46,889 nucleotides of DNA from Parvibaculum sp. (GCF_002684405.1 NZ_NYVD01000027.1:1-46889); one strand, 5' to 3'; counted from the first letter of the stretch, positions 20,146 to 28,332 are shown. Made by a program: numbers and translations. The notes: generated by a model not told the origin, from the sequence alone.

Positions 20146-20246
20146 TGCGCCGCGCCGTCCTCGTTTCGATTGCAGGGCGCACCTTTTATGCCGCTACCGG
20201 TTCCAGCCGCTTTCCGCTTCCCGCCTCGATCTGTATAAGCGAGGCC

Positions 20247-20882
20247 ATGTCTGACGACTTCTATTCCAACGACAATGAGCCGCCGGGCCAGACCTTCACC
20301 ATTTCGGATGCCGAACTGGAAGCGCTGGAAGCCGAGCTGCCGATCCTGGCGGGCCTTCGGCGCTTTGCCGAAGAAGCCGTGAACCTGCCCTGGTTCACCG
20401 ATCTCGGACGGCCGCTGGACAAGGAAACGCGGGCGCTTGCGCGTTCCTATCTCGACGGGCTCGGCTTTCCCGATGCCGAGGTTGCGCGCATCCGGAACTG
20501 GGAGGAGGCGGCCGACGCGGCCATGACCTTCGACATCGAACCGCTTCAGTGGGAAGCGGAGGAAAGCCTGCGGGCAGCGCTCGCGGCCGAAGCCGTCGAC
20601 CGCGTCAGCGAACAGGGCCTCTCCATCGCCATGACGCATGTGAGTGCGCTTCTGGGTCAGCGCATGCGCCAGGCAGTCGGCGACGCCGCCCATTTCTGGG
20701 ATATCGGCGACGAGGGGCTGTTGAACGCCGCCGCGGGCGCCGCGCTCCAGTCCGCGCATAATGCCGCGCTCGCTCTCATCGCGGAGGAGGATCACGACCA
20801 TCCCTTCCGGCGCAAATTCACGCTTTTTGCGCGCGGCCGCTGGCCCATCGGCATTGCCGGGCTTACGCTCAATCTCTTCTGA
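20247..20882 (+). CDS. Conserved-looking hypothetical protein, 211 residues
   Basis: Function not recognised. A soluble, acidic, mainly helical protein with no signal peptide or membrane helix. ATG 20247 begins MSDDFYSND; an upstream in-frame start at 20145 lies in the hairpin region and is rejected. The N-terminal half has the segment EEAVNLPWFTDLGRPLDKETRALARSY, the C-terminal half an Ala/Glu-rich helical region ending in a short hydrophobic tail. It ends 36 bases before xth and is probably cotranscribed with it. Codon use looks like that of its neighbours. Confidence 0.75.
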   Translation: MSDDFYSNDNEPPGQTFTISDAELEALEAELPILAGLRRFAEEAVNLPWFTDLGRPLDKETRALARSYLDGLGFPDAEVARIRNWEEAADAAMTFDIEPLQWEAEESLRAALAAEAVDRVSEQGLSIAMTHVSALLGQRMRQAVGDAAHFWDIGDEGLLNAAAGAALQSAHNAALALIAEEDHDHPFRRKFTLFARGRWPIGIAGLTLNLF

Positions 20883-20918
20883 AACACCCATTCATTTCGA
20901 AAACGGAGCCTGTCGCCC

Positions 20919-21725
20919 GTGGAGTTCAAACTCGTAACCTGGAATATCAATTCCGTCCGTCTGCGGATCAACCACGTCGAGAAACTGCTGGCCGAACATG
21001 CGCCCGACGTGCTGTGCCTGCAGGAGATCAAGTGCACCGACGACAACTTCCCCTACAAGGCGCTGAAAAAGGCCGGCTATGAGCACATGGCCGTTTGCGG
21101 CCAGAAGGGCTATCACGGCGTCGCCACGGTGAGCCGCATTCCCTTCACCGCGACAAGCTCCCGCGAGTTCTGCGAAATGGGCGACAGCCGCCATGTGTCG
21201 GTCGATCTGGACGTGCCGGGCGGCCTGCGGATCCACAATTACTACGTGCCCGCCGGCGGCGACGAGCCGGACCCGGAAAAGAACGAGAAATTCGCGCACA
21301 AGCTCAACTTCATGGGTGAGATGCGGGACTGGTACAAAGGCCATCGCAACAAGTCGAAGGCGCGCATGGTGCTGGTAGGCGACCTCAACGTCGCACCGCT
21401 CGAGCACGATGTCTGGGGCCACAAGCAGCTTCTGAAAGTCGTCAGCCACACGCCCGTCGAGGTCGATCTGCTGAACGAGGTCATCGCGTCCCACAACTGG
21501 GTCGACGTCATGCGCCAGTTCGTGCCGGAGCATGAAAAGCTTTATTCCTGGTGGAGCTATCGCGCCAAGGATTGGGAAGCGTCCAACCGCGGCCGCCGCC
21601 TCGACCACATCTGGGTCACACCGGCTCTCGCCGACGCACCGACATCCATGCAGGTTCTGAAAGAAGCGAGAGGATGGGAGCGGGCCTCCGATCATGCGCC
21701 GGTAATCGCGACGCTGCGGCTCTAG
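20919..21725 (+). CDS. xthA: Exodeoxyribonuclease III
   Basis: Mg-dependent AP endonuclease and 3'-5' exonuclease of base-excision repair; 268 residues, the family length. GTG 20919 is preceded by CGGAG at about 11 bases. Catalytic elements are intact: WNINS near the N-terminus, the metal-binding Glu36 in CLQEIK, GDLNVAP, and the terminal SDHAPV (Asp258-His259). LDHIWVT is also conserved. It sits 36 bases behind the hypothetical gene. In many alphaproteobacteria it follows ftsK-lolA directly. Confidence 0.96.
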   Translation: MEFKLVTWNINSVRLRINHVEKLLAEHAPDVLCLQEIKCTDDNFPYKALKKAGYEHMAVCGQKGYHGVATVSRIPFTATSSREFCEMGDSRHVSVDLDVPGGLRIHNYYVPAGGDEPDPEKNEKFAHKLNFMGEMRDWYKGHRNKSKARMVLVGDLNVAPLEHDVWGHKQLLKVVSHTPVEVDLLNEVIASHNWVDVMRQFVPEHEKLYSWWSYRAKDWEASNRGRRLDHIWVTPALADAPTSMQVLKEARGWERASDHAPVIATLRL

Positions 21726-21840
21726 GCTGTGGGGCAGCCCTTATTATAGGGGGATGCCGTCTCGGTGCCCGCTCCTGGGGTTCCTCACGTCCAGCCGGTT
21801 TTTGACGCCAAATAGGGGGAAAGCGCCACCCGGTTCTTAT

Positions 21841-21875
21841 TAGGGTGAGGCCCCTAAAGTAGGGTATTTGCCCTA
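21841..21875. promoter_or_regulatory. Two tandem TAGGG-N6-CCCTA dyads, likely TetR operators
   Basis: Two 16-bp inverted repeats, 21841-21856 and 21860-21875, with centres 19 bases apart, about two helical turns. Size and symmetry suit TetR-family dimers. The adjacent TetR gene starts 152 bases downstream, so autoregulation is the simplest reading. Confidence 0.6.
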
Positions 21876-21896
21876 GACGTGCAAGCCCGGATTTTG

Positions 21897-21943
21897 GCCG
21901 GTTTCCGCTAATGACAAGTTTGTGAATTAGCGCCGAAACTGGC
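21897..21943 (+). promoter_or_regulatory. Long hairpin in the TetR leader
   Basis: A 9-bp segment (21897-21905 with 21935-21943, one G-U pair) and a perfect 7-bp segment CGCTAAT/ATTAGCG (21906-21912 with 21926-21932) stack with a two-base bulge; the loop is 13 bases. There is no T-run, so it is not an ordinary terminator. Confidence 0.55.
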
Positions 21944-22027
21944 ACAAATGAGGGAAGCTCGGGCCCGGCCGCGCGCGGCGTGATCCTCGCTGGACACAGG
22001 GCGGATAACAAAAGCAAGAAAATCCCC

Positions 22028-22651
22028 ATGGCACCCAAGACCAAGGACAGAATTGTTTCCAGCAGCCTCAAGCTCTTCAACGAGCTGGGCTATGACGCGG
22101 TCACCACCGCGCGGATCGCAGAGGAGGTGGGCATCTCGGAGGGCAATCTCTGGTACCACTTCCGCACCAAGCGCGACCTCGTGCGCGCACATCAGCTTGC
22201 GCTCTTCGCCCAGATCGACAAGCGCAACGCGATCGACAGCTCGCCCGAAACCGTCCTGGAGGACTATGCGCGCTATAATCGCGTAATGTTCGAGGAGGTC
22301 TGGGCCTATCAGTATCTCTATCGCGACCAGGCCGAATATGGGCGCGCGTCGCCGGATCTCGAAAGCCGCATCTCAAGCATCTACGACATGACCACCCGGG
22401 CGGTGATCGTCTTTCTGCATGACATGATCGAGGCGGGACATCTCACCCTGCCGGAAGACGAGCTGGTGCCGCTCGCCGACAATGTCTGGATGGTGGTGCG
22501 GTACTGGCCAAGCTTCCTGCGCGAAACGCGCAATATTCTCAAGCTCGACAAGGCAGCGCTCAACGCGGGCATCCGCCACCATTTCGCACTGTTCGAAACG
22601 CATCTGAGCCAGCAGGCGCGGGACTTCTTCGAAAAAAACGGCTACGCCTGA
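22028..22651 (+). CDS. TetR-family transcriptional regulator
   Basis: DNA-binding repressor, 207 residues. The N-terminal helix-turn-helix is clear (SSSLKLFNELGYDAVTTARIAEEVGI then EGNLWYHFRTKRDLV, about residues 10-50). The C-terminal ligand domain is helical; the ligand is unknown. The NLWYHFRTK recognition helix and the WPSFLRE region resemble an alphaproteobacterial TetR/AcrR group often near lipid-metabolism genes. ATG 22028 is used; a start at 21980 would add 16 residues. It converges on a hotdog thioesterase gene with a 10-base overlap. Its likely operators lie upstream. Confidence 0.92.
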   Translation: MAPKTKDRIVSSSLKLFNELGYDAVTTARIAEEVGISEGNLWYHFRTKRDLVRAHQLALFAQIDKRNAIDSSPETVLEDYARYNRVMFEEVWAYQYLYRDQAEYGRASPDLESRISSIYDMTTRAVIVFLHDMIEAGHLTLPEDELVPLADNVWMVVRYWPSFLRETRNILKLDKAALNAGIRHHFALFETHLSQQARDFFEKNGYA

Positions 22652-23154
22652 GTGGCTTTTTCCGTCTCGCCCGCCTTCTTTTCCTTCCGCTTCAGCGTCA
22701 CGAATGTTGCCGTGGAACTCGCGGTCGCCAGCAGCGTTCCGTCCGGCGCATAAAGCTCGCCTTCCACAAAGCCGACCGACTTGCCTTTCTTGATGACCCG
22801 CCCCCGGCCATAGATGCGGCCCGGCCGCGCGGCATTGAGCATGGAGACCTTGAGCTCCAGCGTCGGGCTGATCTGACCCCATTCCAGATCGAGACCGACG
22901 GCCAGGCTCATCACATCGTCCAGCATCGCCGCGACCATGCCGCCCTGAATGCCGCCCCAGAGATTGCAAAGCTGCTCGCCGGCCTCGAACAGCACGTCGA
23001 CGGTCAGCGCCTCCCGGCTCACATCGATGATGTGGAGCCCCAGATACTCGCTCGCGGGCGCCCGGCGCTTATAGAGTGCCTGAATATTCGGCGGCCAGTC
23101 GGCCTTGGGCTCTCCTGCCGGCTCACCCCATTGCGGCGCATCAGTCTTCGTCAT
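22642..23154 (-). CDS. PaaI-type hotdog-fold thioesterase
   Basis: Acyl-CoA thioesterase-like protein of 170 residues with the hotdog fold (PaaI/4HBT group). NLWGGIQGGMVAAMLDDVMSLAVG carries the helix with the active-site Asp; SPTLELKVSMLNAARPGRIYGRGRVIKKGKSVGFVEGELY is the usual strand region. The substrate is unknown. The ATG lies inside the 3' end of the upstream cyclic-nucleotide-binding gene (14-base overlap), so the pair is translationally coupled. A Lys/Glu-rich C-terminal tail is extra. Confidence 0.88.
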   Translation of the reverse strand: MTKTDAPQWGEPAGEPKADWPPNIQALYKRRAPASEYLGLHIIDVSREALTVDVLFEAGEQLCNLWGGIQGGMVAAMLDDVMSLAVGLDLEWGQISPTLELKVSMLNAARPGRIYGRGRVIKKGKSVGFVEGELYAPDGTLLATASSTATFVTLKRKEKKAGETEKATQA

Positions 23155-23668
23155 CGGGACCGCTCCCCTCCCCTTGTTCTTTTGCCGCCGCCCGCGAGGC
23201 GCGGGTGACCGGTTTTGCCGAACCGAGCCGCGCCTTCAGGCGCCATAGATCGTCCTGCAACTCGTCCAGCCGATCGGTCATATGCGCCGTGACAAGCTGC
23301 CCCATCTCCGGAAATTCCGAAATGAGCCTGTGAAACGTGTCGCGCCGCAGCCGGACCGCTTGAAGGGCAGTCACCGCGCGGGTCGTCGCTTCCCAGGACC
23401 TGGGCTCGATCAGGGCCGTTTCGCCGATGAGGTCTCCGCTGTCAAGCCTGAGCGCCCGGCGTTCGCCCCGTTCCTCGAGAAACATTACCGCTTCGCCCTC
23501 CAGCACCAGAAGCGCGCCGTCGGCGGGCGTTCCCGCCTCGCAAACGGTCGCGCCCGGCGCAAAGGAGAGCGCTTCGGCGGAAAAGGCGATCACTTCCAGT
23601 CTCACCCTGTCGAAACGGGAAAACAGGGCGTGACGCCGCAGCTTGCTGACGATGGTCTCCAGGCTCAT
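23141..23668 (-). CDS. Cyclic nucleotide-binding domain protein
   Basis: Single cNMP-binding domain (beta-roll, about residues 10-130) with a charged C-terminal tail; 175 residues. GLVCEAG-like start (GATVCEAGTPADGALLVLEGEA) and the phosphate-binding region GDLIGETALI are visible; the latter fits the GE(TS)AL motif. There is no helix-turn-helix, so it is not a Crp-type DNA-binding protein as it stands. In other alphaproteobacteria a Crp-fold protein of this size often lies near xth and the CenR-like regulator. Coupled to the thioesterase; function unknown. Confidence 0.88.
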   Translation of the reverse strand: MSLETIVSKLRRHALFSRFDRVRLEVIAFSAEALSFAPGATVCEAGTPADGALLVLEGEAVMFLEERGERRALRLDSGDLIGETALIEPRSWEATTRAVTALQAVRLRRDTFHRLISEFPEMGQLVTAHMTDRLDELQDDLWRLKARLGSAKPVTRASRAAAKEQGEGSGPDDED

Positions 23669-23818
23669 GGGGCGAGCATAAAGCGTCGCGGCGGAATGTG
23701 GATACCGGTTTTCGGCAGAGGCTCGCGAGAGGACAAGAGCCGTCCTGTTTGCGCTCCGGCAGGGGCCCGGCTAAGAAAGCGGGAGCGATTTCAGCCCCGA
23801 CAGCACGGACCCGGTACA

Positions 23819-24292
23819 GTGCCAGAAAACAAGAACGATACGATCCGATGGGACTGGCCTCAGCCCTACATCCATGAGGTGGAGGTGCAGCCCCAGCACA
23901 TCGACGATTTTCAGCACACGAATAATGTCGTCTACCTCACCTGGATGGCCAAGACCGCCTGGGAGCACTCCAAGGCACTGGGACTCGACTTCGAGGCCTA
24001 TGCGTCTGTCAATCGCGGCATGGTGGTCCGCCGTCATGAACTCGAATATCTGGGCGCGAGCCATGAGAGCGACCGGATATGGGTCGCAACATGGATTACG
24101 GGAAACGATGGCAAAATTCGTCTCCGCCGCCGCTTTCAGATGGTCCATGCGGAAACCGGCAAGACGCTGCTGCGCGGCCTTACCGACTTCGTCTGCATCA
24201 ACATCGAAACGGGCAGGCCCACCAGAATGCCGGAAAATTATGTCGCCACCTATGCGCTGACGGTAGACGAGGCATCGCGCGAAACCTTCTGA
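23819..24292 (+). CDS. YbgC/4HBT-type acyl-CoA thioesterase
   Basis: Hotdog thioesterase of 157 residues. HIDDFQHTNNVVYLTWMAKTAW contains the Asp-X-X-X-H-X-N-N pattern of the 4-hydroxybenzoyl-CoA thioesterase group. GTG 23819 is the only suitable start before the conserved domain; its ribosome site is weak. The long open frame upstream (from 23282) is antisense to the cyclic-nucleotide gene and is not used. Substrate unknown. It is the second thioesterase within 1.2 kb. Confidence 0.85.
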   Translation: MPENKNDTIRWDWPQPYIHEVEVQPQHIDDFQHTNNVVYLTWMAKTAWEHSKALGLDFEAYASVNRGMVVRRHELEYLGASHESDRIWVATWITGNDGKIRLRRRFQMVHAETGKTLLRGLTDFVCINIETGRPTRMPENYVATYALTVDEASRETF

Positions 24293-24312
24293 CCGCCCTT
24301 CTCCACCGCCCC

Positions 24313-24405
24313 ATGCGGCGAATTGCCATCTGCACATTGGAAGCAGAAAAAGTCATTTACTCGGAAACACCCGATCAACTGGTTTTCCGAAAGGCCCACG
24401 AGTAA
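24313..24405 (+). CDS. Possible small ORF, 30 residues
   Basis: ATG 24313 to TAA 24405, beginning MRRIAICTLEAEKVIY. Its stop overlaps the next start (TAATG), a form used in translational coupling. No ribosome site is obvious and no family was recognised. It could be a leader peptide or chance. Confidence 0.25.
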   Translation: MRRIAICTLEAEKVIYSETPDQLVFRKAHE

Positions 24406-24569
24406 TGGACCGTCCCGATTCCCTGACCCTTTTTTGCATCAATCTTCTGCTGGCACTATTGATTGCCGTCTATTTCTTCGGCGCGAGCGCACTGCTCGTC
24501 TTTGCGCTGATCGCCACGCCCATCGCACTTGGCATCATCATCACGCTGTCACTGACCGTTTCGGCCTGA
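24405..24569 (+). CDS. Small membrane protein, 54 residues
   Basis: Encodes MDRPDSLTLF... with two hydrophobic helices (about residues 8-25 and 29-52) separated by a short FGAS turn. The composition (Leu/Ile/Ala-rich, no charged residue after the first few) is typical of a real hairpin membrane peptide. A weak AAAGG lies about 10 bases upstream. Its start overlaps the stop of the 30-residue frame. It converges on the response-regulator gene, whose stop is 15 bases away. Function unknown. Confidence 0.5.
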   Translation: MDRPDSLTLFCINLLLALLIAVYFFGASALLVFALIATPIALGIIITLSLTVSA

Positions 24570-24583
24570 CCTGACAAAGGCCC

Positions 24584-25276
24584 TCACGGCATCAGCCGGT
24601 AACCGCCGGTCTCGGTCACGAGAATTTCCGCATTGGACGGATCCTTCTCGATTTTCTGGCGCAAACGATAAATATGCGTTTCGAGCGTGTGGGTCGTAAC
24701 GCCCGAATTATACCCCCACACTTCGGCCAGCAGCGTGTCGCGTCCGACCGTCTTCGCACCCGCGCGATAAAGAAACTTCAGGATCGCGGTCTCTTTCTCC
24801 GTGAGCCGGACCTTCTTCTCGTTCTCGTCCAGCAGCATCTTGGCGCTGGGCCGGAAGCTGTAGGGGCCGATCGTGAAGACCGCGTCTTCGCTTTGCTCAT
24901 GGCTGCGCAGATGCGCCCGGATACGCGCGAGCAACACGCCGAAGCGGAACGGCTTGGTCACATAGTCATTAGCCCCGGCATCGAGCCCCAGGATCGTATC
25001 GGAATCGGTATCGGCGCCGGTCAGCATGATGATCGGTACATTGATGCCCGCGCGCCGCATCAGGCGGCACAGCTCGCGGCCATCCATATCGGGCAGGCCG
25101 ACATCGAGCAGCACGAGATCGAAATGCCCGTCCTTGGCGAGCGCCAGCCCTGCCGCGGCCGCCGCTGCTTCGGCGCAGGAAAACTCTTGATAGAGTTCCA
25201 TCTGTTCCATCAGCGATCCACGCAGCACATCGTCGTCATCGACGATCAGTATTTTCTTTGTCGCGCTCATCTTCAT
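24584..25276 (-). CDS. OmpR-family response regulator (CenR-like)
   Basis: Two-component transcription factor of 230 residues: receiver domain (phospho-acceptor Asp58 in LVLLDVGLPD, acidic pocket at 13-16, Lys108 in VTKPF) and a winged-helix DNA-binding domain (RLTEKETAILKFLYRAG to VTETGGYRLMP). The wording of both domains closely resembles CenR, the essential cell-envelope regulator of alphaproteobacteria; this is recognition from memory, not a search. No histidine kinase is adjacent, also as for cenR. The gene starts 7 bases after the TPR-sulfotransferase stop, so it is probably cotranscribed with it. Confidence 0.92.
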   Translation of the reverse strand: MKMSATKKILIVDDDDVLRGSLMEQMELYQEFSCAEAAAAAAGLALAKDGHFDLVLLDVGLPDMDGRELCRLMRRAGINVPIIMLTGADTDSDTILGLDAGANDYVTKPFRFGVLLARIRAHLRSHEQSEDAVFTIGPYSFRPSAKMLLDENEKKVRLTEKETAILKFLYRAGAKTVGRDTLLAEVWGYNSGVTTHTLETHIYRLRQKIEKDPSNAEILVTETGGYRLMP

Positions 25277-25283
25277 CCGTGTG

Positions 25284-27215
25284 TCAGAGGGAATAGCCGA
25301 ACCGCTCGATATGCGGTTGGAGGATCGGCATGACCGGCTCCATATATTTCTCGTAGCGTCTCCAGCGCTCGGCGGCCCGGTTGTAGATAGGTTCAGTCAC
25401 CTGGGCATAGGAGGGGGTACGGATACTTCCCCGCTGGCGCGCATGCGCTGCCGGATCGGAGACGGCCTCATGCCATCCGAGCCCGAGGAAATCGAGCGCC
25501 GGCTTCACCTCGCCGCGAAGATCCGTGATCAGATTTTCATAGCGTACTTCCTGAACCTGAAGCGGCAGGATCTCGCGATAGCGGGCCCACAGCCCCATCA
25601 CCTTGTCATAGAGCCGCGCCGCTTTTTCCAGCGTGACGAAATTCAGCATGGAAGCGTTGGGCACGAAATCCTGCATGAAACAGGACAGGACGCAGCTTGC
25701 GGGATGGCGCAGTGCGAAGATGAATTTGGCGTCCGGAAACACCCGATGGATGAGCCCCGCATGCACCATGTCGAGCGGCATCTTGTCCACCACCACATGC
25801 CGCGTGAAATCCACGCCGTGCTTTTCCGCTTCTTCGTAATAAAGCTTTGAAAGCCTGTCGCGATCCTGTTCGCGCAAATCAGCGAGCGATCCCGGATAGC
25901 CTGCTTTTTTCGAGCGAAGATTCTCGACCAGCGCCACAAGCGTAGGTCGTTCTTCCAGCGCCTGCACCTCGGGATGCGCATCGAAAATCTGATCGAGCAG
26001 CGTCGTGCCCGAGCGCGGAAAACCGACGAGAAAGACCGGCGCGGCGCGATGACCCGTTCTCACGCCAGAACCCGTGATCGACTGCCATCCCGCAACGAAA
26101 TCGGGAACGAAACTTTCATGCAGCTCATCGACCTGACGGACATAATCCTCTGGATCGATTCCGACCGTTTTGCCGAATTGTGCACTCTCCCGGTTCTGCT
26201 TCTCAAACCAGCCGACAGCGGCATCCGCATCGCCCAACTCGTCACAGGTCAGCCCCAGTTCCGCATAGAGGGCTCTGCGATTCTCCGGCTCGAACTTGTC
26301 CAGATCCGCCGCTTCCAGCCGCGTCCGGATATCGAGAAGCTTCTCCCCATCCTTGCGGAACTTGCGCCGCGATGCTTTGGCCCAGCTCTTCAATGCCGTC
26401 GCATTCGGCTTACCGTTTGCCAGGGCACGTTCGGTCCACTCGATGGCAAGATCGAGCTCCGACAGCCTTTCATGCACCATGCCGATGAACGCAGAGAGTT
26501 CCGCCGGTGCAGGGTCGATCCGTTCCAGCGCGGCGTGACAGAATTCCAGCGCCTTGCGAAAGCGTCCGGCATCCACTGAAGACTGCGCCGCCCGTAGATA
26601 AGCGGAAAGACGGCCCGGATCGATCTCGATCGCTTTCATGAAATCGGCCAGCGCCGCGTCATGGTCGAAACAGAGCTGATTGAGCGTACCGCGCTCCAGA
26701 CGCGCGTCCTGATTACGCGGATCGATTTTCAGCGCCTCGTCATAGGCTTTTTCAGCCAGAGAGTATTTTTTTTGCGCGCGCCGGGCATTGCCGAGATTGA
26801 TCCAGAGCGAGGCGGGCACGGTCGTCCTCTTTTTCCGCGCCGCGTCCACCGCCTGCCGAATGAATTTCTCACCCTCGGCGGCCTTGCCTGTCTCGTAGAG
26901 AATAAGCCCAAGGAGATGCAGTGCATCGGGGTAGTCCGGATCGGCCTGCAATATGCGCTGCGCCACTTCCACGGCCTCGCGCATGCGGCCCTGACCGTAA
27001 AGTGCCGCCGCCTGCTGGATCGCCGCCAGAAGCTGTTGCGGATCGGCTTGCGGCGTCTGCGCTGGTCGCGGTGCAAAGCCCATCGCCCCCCCGGCCGCGC
27101 CCGGCAAGGGCACCGTCCCGCCACCCAAGCCGGTAGGGCCGGAGCGGCTGGCGCCCCCCTGCCCCGGCCGGCCGACGGGAAGTCCCGGAAGTGATTTGGA
27201 CGGACGCTTTGCCAT
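25284..27215 (-). CDS. TPR-repeat sulfotransferase
   Basis: Fusion of tetratricopeptide repeats with a PAPS-dependent sulfotransferase; 643 residues. ATG 27215 follows AAGGG. Parts: a Pro/Gly/Ala-rich disordered N-terminus (about 1-60), several TPR units (about 65-370; for example LHLLGLILYETGKAAEGEKFIRQAV), then the sulfotransferase domain. The 5'-phosphosulfate loop FLVGFPRSGTT is near residue 395 and the 3'-phosphate motif FALRHPASCVLS near 497. Acceptor unknown; such proteins sulfate sugars, lipids or proteins. There is no signal peptide, so it is cytoplasmic. It lies upstream of the response regulator in one probable operon. Confidence 0.9.
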   Translation of the reverse strand: MAKRPSKSLPGLPVGRPGQGGASRSGPTGLGGGTVPLPGAAGGAMGFAPRPAQTPQADPQQLLAAIQQAAALYGQGRMREAVEVAQRILQADPDYPDALHLLGLILYETGKAAEGEKFIRQAVDAARKKRTTVPASLWINLGNARRAQKKYSLAEKAYDEALKIDPRNQDARLERGTLNQLCFDHDAALADFMKAIEIDPGRLSAYLRAAQSSVDAGRFRKALEFCHAALERIDPAPAELSAFIGMVHERLSELDLAIEWTERALANGKPNATALKSWAKASRRKFRKDGEKLLDIRTRLEAADLDKFEPENRRALYAELGLTCDELGDADAAVGWFEKQNRESAQFGKTVGIDPEDYVRQVDELHESFVPDFVAGWQSITGSGVRTGHRAAPVFLVGFPRSGTTLLDQIFDAHPEVQALEERPTLVALVENLRSKKAGYPGSLADLREQDRDRLSKLYYEEAEKHGVDFTRHVVVDKMPLDMVHAGLIHRVFPDAKFIFALRHPASCVLSCFMQDFVPNASMLNFVTLEKAARLYDKVMGLWARYREILPLQVQEVRYENLITDLRGEVKPALDFLGLGWHEAVSDPAAHARQRGSIRTPSYAQVTEPIYNRAAERWRRYEKYMEPVMPILQPHIERFGYSL

Positions 27216-27461
27216 GTCTTCGTTACCCTTTTCGCCGTTCGCCCCGCCAATCTGCCACAGCCCGCCACAGGGCCAAAGCACGGAGCCCCTCGGCCGGGCG
27301 GATAGGCAAGATCGAACGTTAGCCCGGCAAATACTGCCCTGCGGACCACACGCACAATTCACAATTGCTTGAATATACGGGAATTTCTCTGCTGTCGGCC
27401 AATGGCCCGCCTATTGCGTGGGAAAGGCGTAAACACACTGATCCGCGAGAGCGCAGCGCGC

Positions 27462-28292
27462 ATGACCGATTTCTCCGCAGCCACCGTCAAACCCGGTTTT
27501 CAGCCGCAGGCGGGCAAACACAATATGGCCTCCCGCGCCTTCGAGGCGTTGCGCGCGCAGCATGGCGCGTCGGACAGCGCACGCTTGTCGTCGGCCACGC
27601 AGGATCTGGACTTCGGCGACCTCCTCGACATCGCCAATCCGCTGCAGCACATCCCCCTCGTCTCGGAGGTCTATCGATCGCTGACCGGCGACAGCATCTC
27701 CGATAGCGCCCAGGTTGTTGGCGATGCGCTTTATGGCGGCCCGCTCGGCCTCGTATCCGGCGTGTTTTCCAACGCCATTCGGACTGCTGAAGGCACCTCG
27801 CCGGGCCAGGCGTTCGTCGCGGCGATGGACGGCGAAACGGGCGCCGCGCAAAACCCAGCGCTGGCTGAAACCCACACCAAACGACAGGAAGTCGCCACCG
27901 CCTACCGCCTCGGTACGCCCTGGCGGGAGGCCTCCGCGAACCCAGCGCCGGCCAAACCCATCCGTCAAGCCGCAGCTCAGGCGACGCAAGACCGGACTGC
28001 CAGCGCAGACCGAACGGCCGGCAAAGGCAATCCGCCGATCCCCCAACTGAGCCCGGCGGGTTTCAATGCCATCCTTTCCGCCTTTGGCGACAAAACCGCA
28101 ACCGCCGGCCTGAAAGAGGACGCCGGCTTACATAAGGGCGCGAAAACCGCGTCGGAACCTGCCAAGGCCCGCCTTGCCGCCGCTGACCCAGCCCCCGTGC
28201 CGCCATCGGGTTTCGCCGCGGCCATGGCGAACGGCCTCGACAAATACCGCAGCATGATGGACATCCGGGATCGACAGGCGGCCCCGCAATAG
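27462..28292 (+). CDS. Hypothetical alphaproteobacterial protein, 276 residues
   Basis: Function unknown. The conserved-looking core is DIANPLQHIPLVSEVYRSLTGDSISDSAQVVGDALYGGPLGLVSG (about residues 46-95), Gly-rich and moderately hydrophobic. The rest is low-complexity Ala/Pro/Lys-rich, and the last part (SGFAAAMANGLDKYRSMMDI) could be a short helix. No signal peptide. ATG 27462 is used; ATG 27402 and TTG 27371 region starts are possible, and no ribosome site decides. It is divergent from the TPR-sulfotransferase. I recall similar proteins in related genomes but no name. Confidence 0.7.
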   Translation: MTDFSAATVKPGFQPQAGKHNMASRAFEALRAQHGASDSARLSSATQDLDFGDLLDIANPLQHIPLVSEVYRSLTGDSISDSAQVVGDALYGGPLGLVSGVFSNAIRTAEGTSPGQAFVAAMDGETGAAQNPALAETHTKRQEVATAYRLGTPWREASANPAPAKPIRQAAAQATQDRTASADRTAGKGNPPIPQLSPAGFNAILSAFGDKTATAGLKEDAGLHKGAKTASEPAKARLAAADPAPVPPSGFAAAMANGLDKYRSMMDIRDRQAAPQ

Positions 28293-28332
28293 GGATATGG
28301 CTTTGCGACGTCCGAGCCCTTAATCTTCCGCC

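Larger units (their letters stand above)
19777..20246. other. Intergenic region with CtrA-like half-sites and terminator
   Basis: A 470-base gap with no protein gene. It contains a palindrome TTGTTAACAA (19894-19903), three CtrA-like half-sites in 11-base register (TTAC 19913, TTAA 19924, TTAC 19935), a near-palindrome AGGCTTGAAGCCT (19969-19981) and a strong GC hairpin (20109-20141). A small RNA is possible. Confidence 0.6.
21726..22027. other. Structured intergenic region before the TetR gene
   Basis: A 302-base gap with no gene but with four symmetric elements: GGCAnCCC/GGGnTGCC (21733-21758), two TAGGG-N6-CCCTA dyads (21841-21856 and 21860-21875) and a long hairpin (21897-21943). The two dyads are likely operators; the hairpin's role is unknown. 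Confidence 0.7.
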
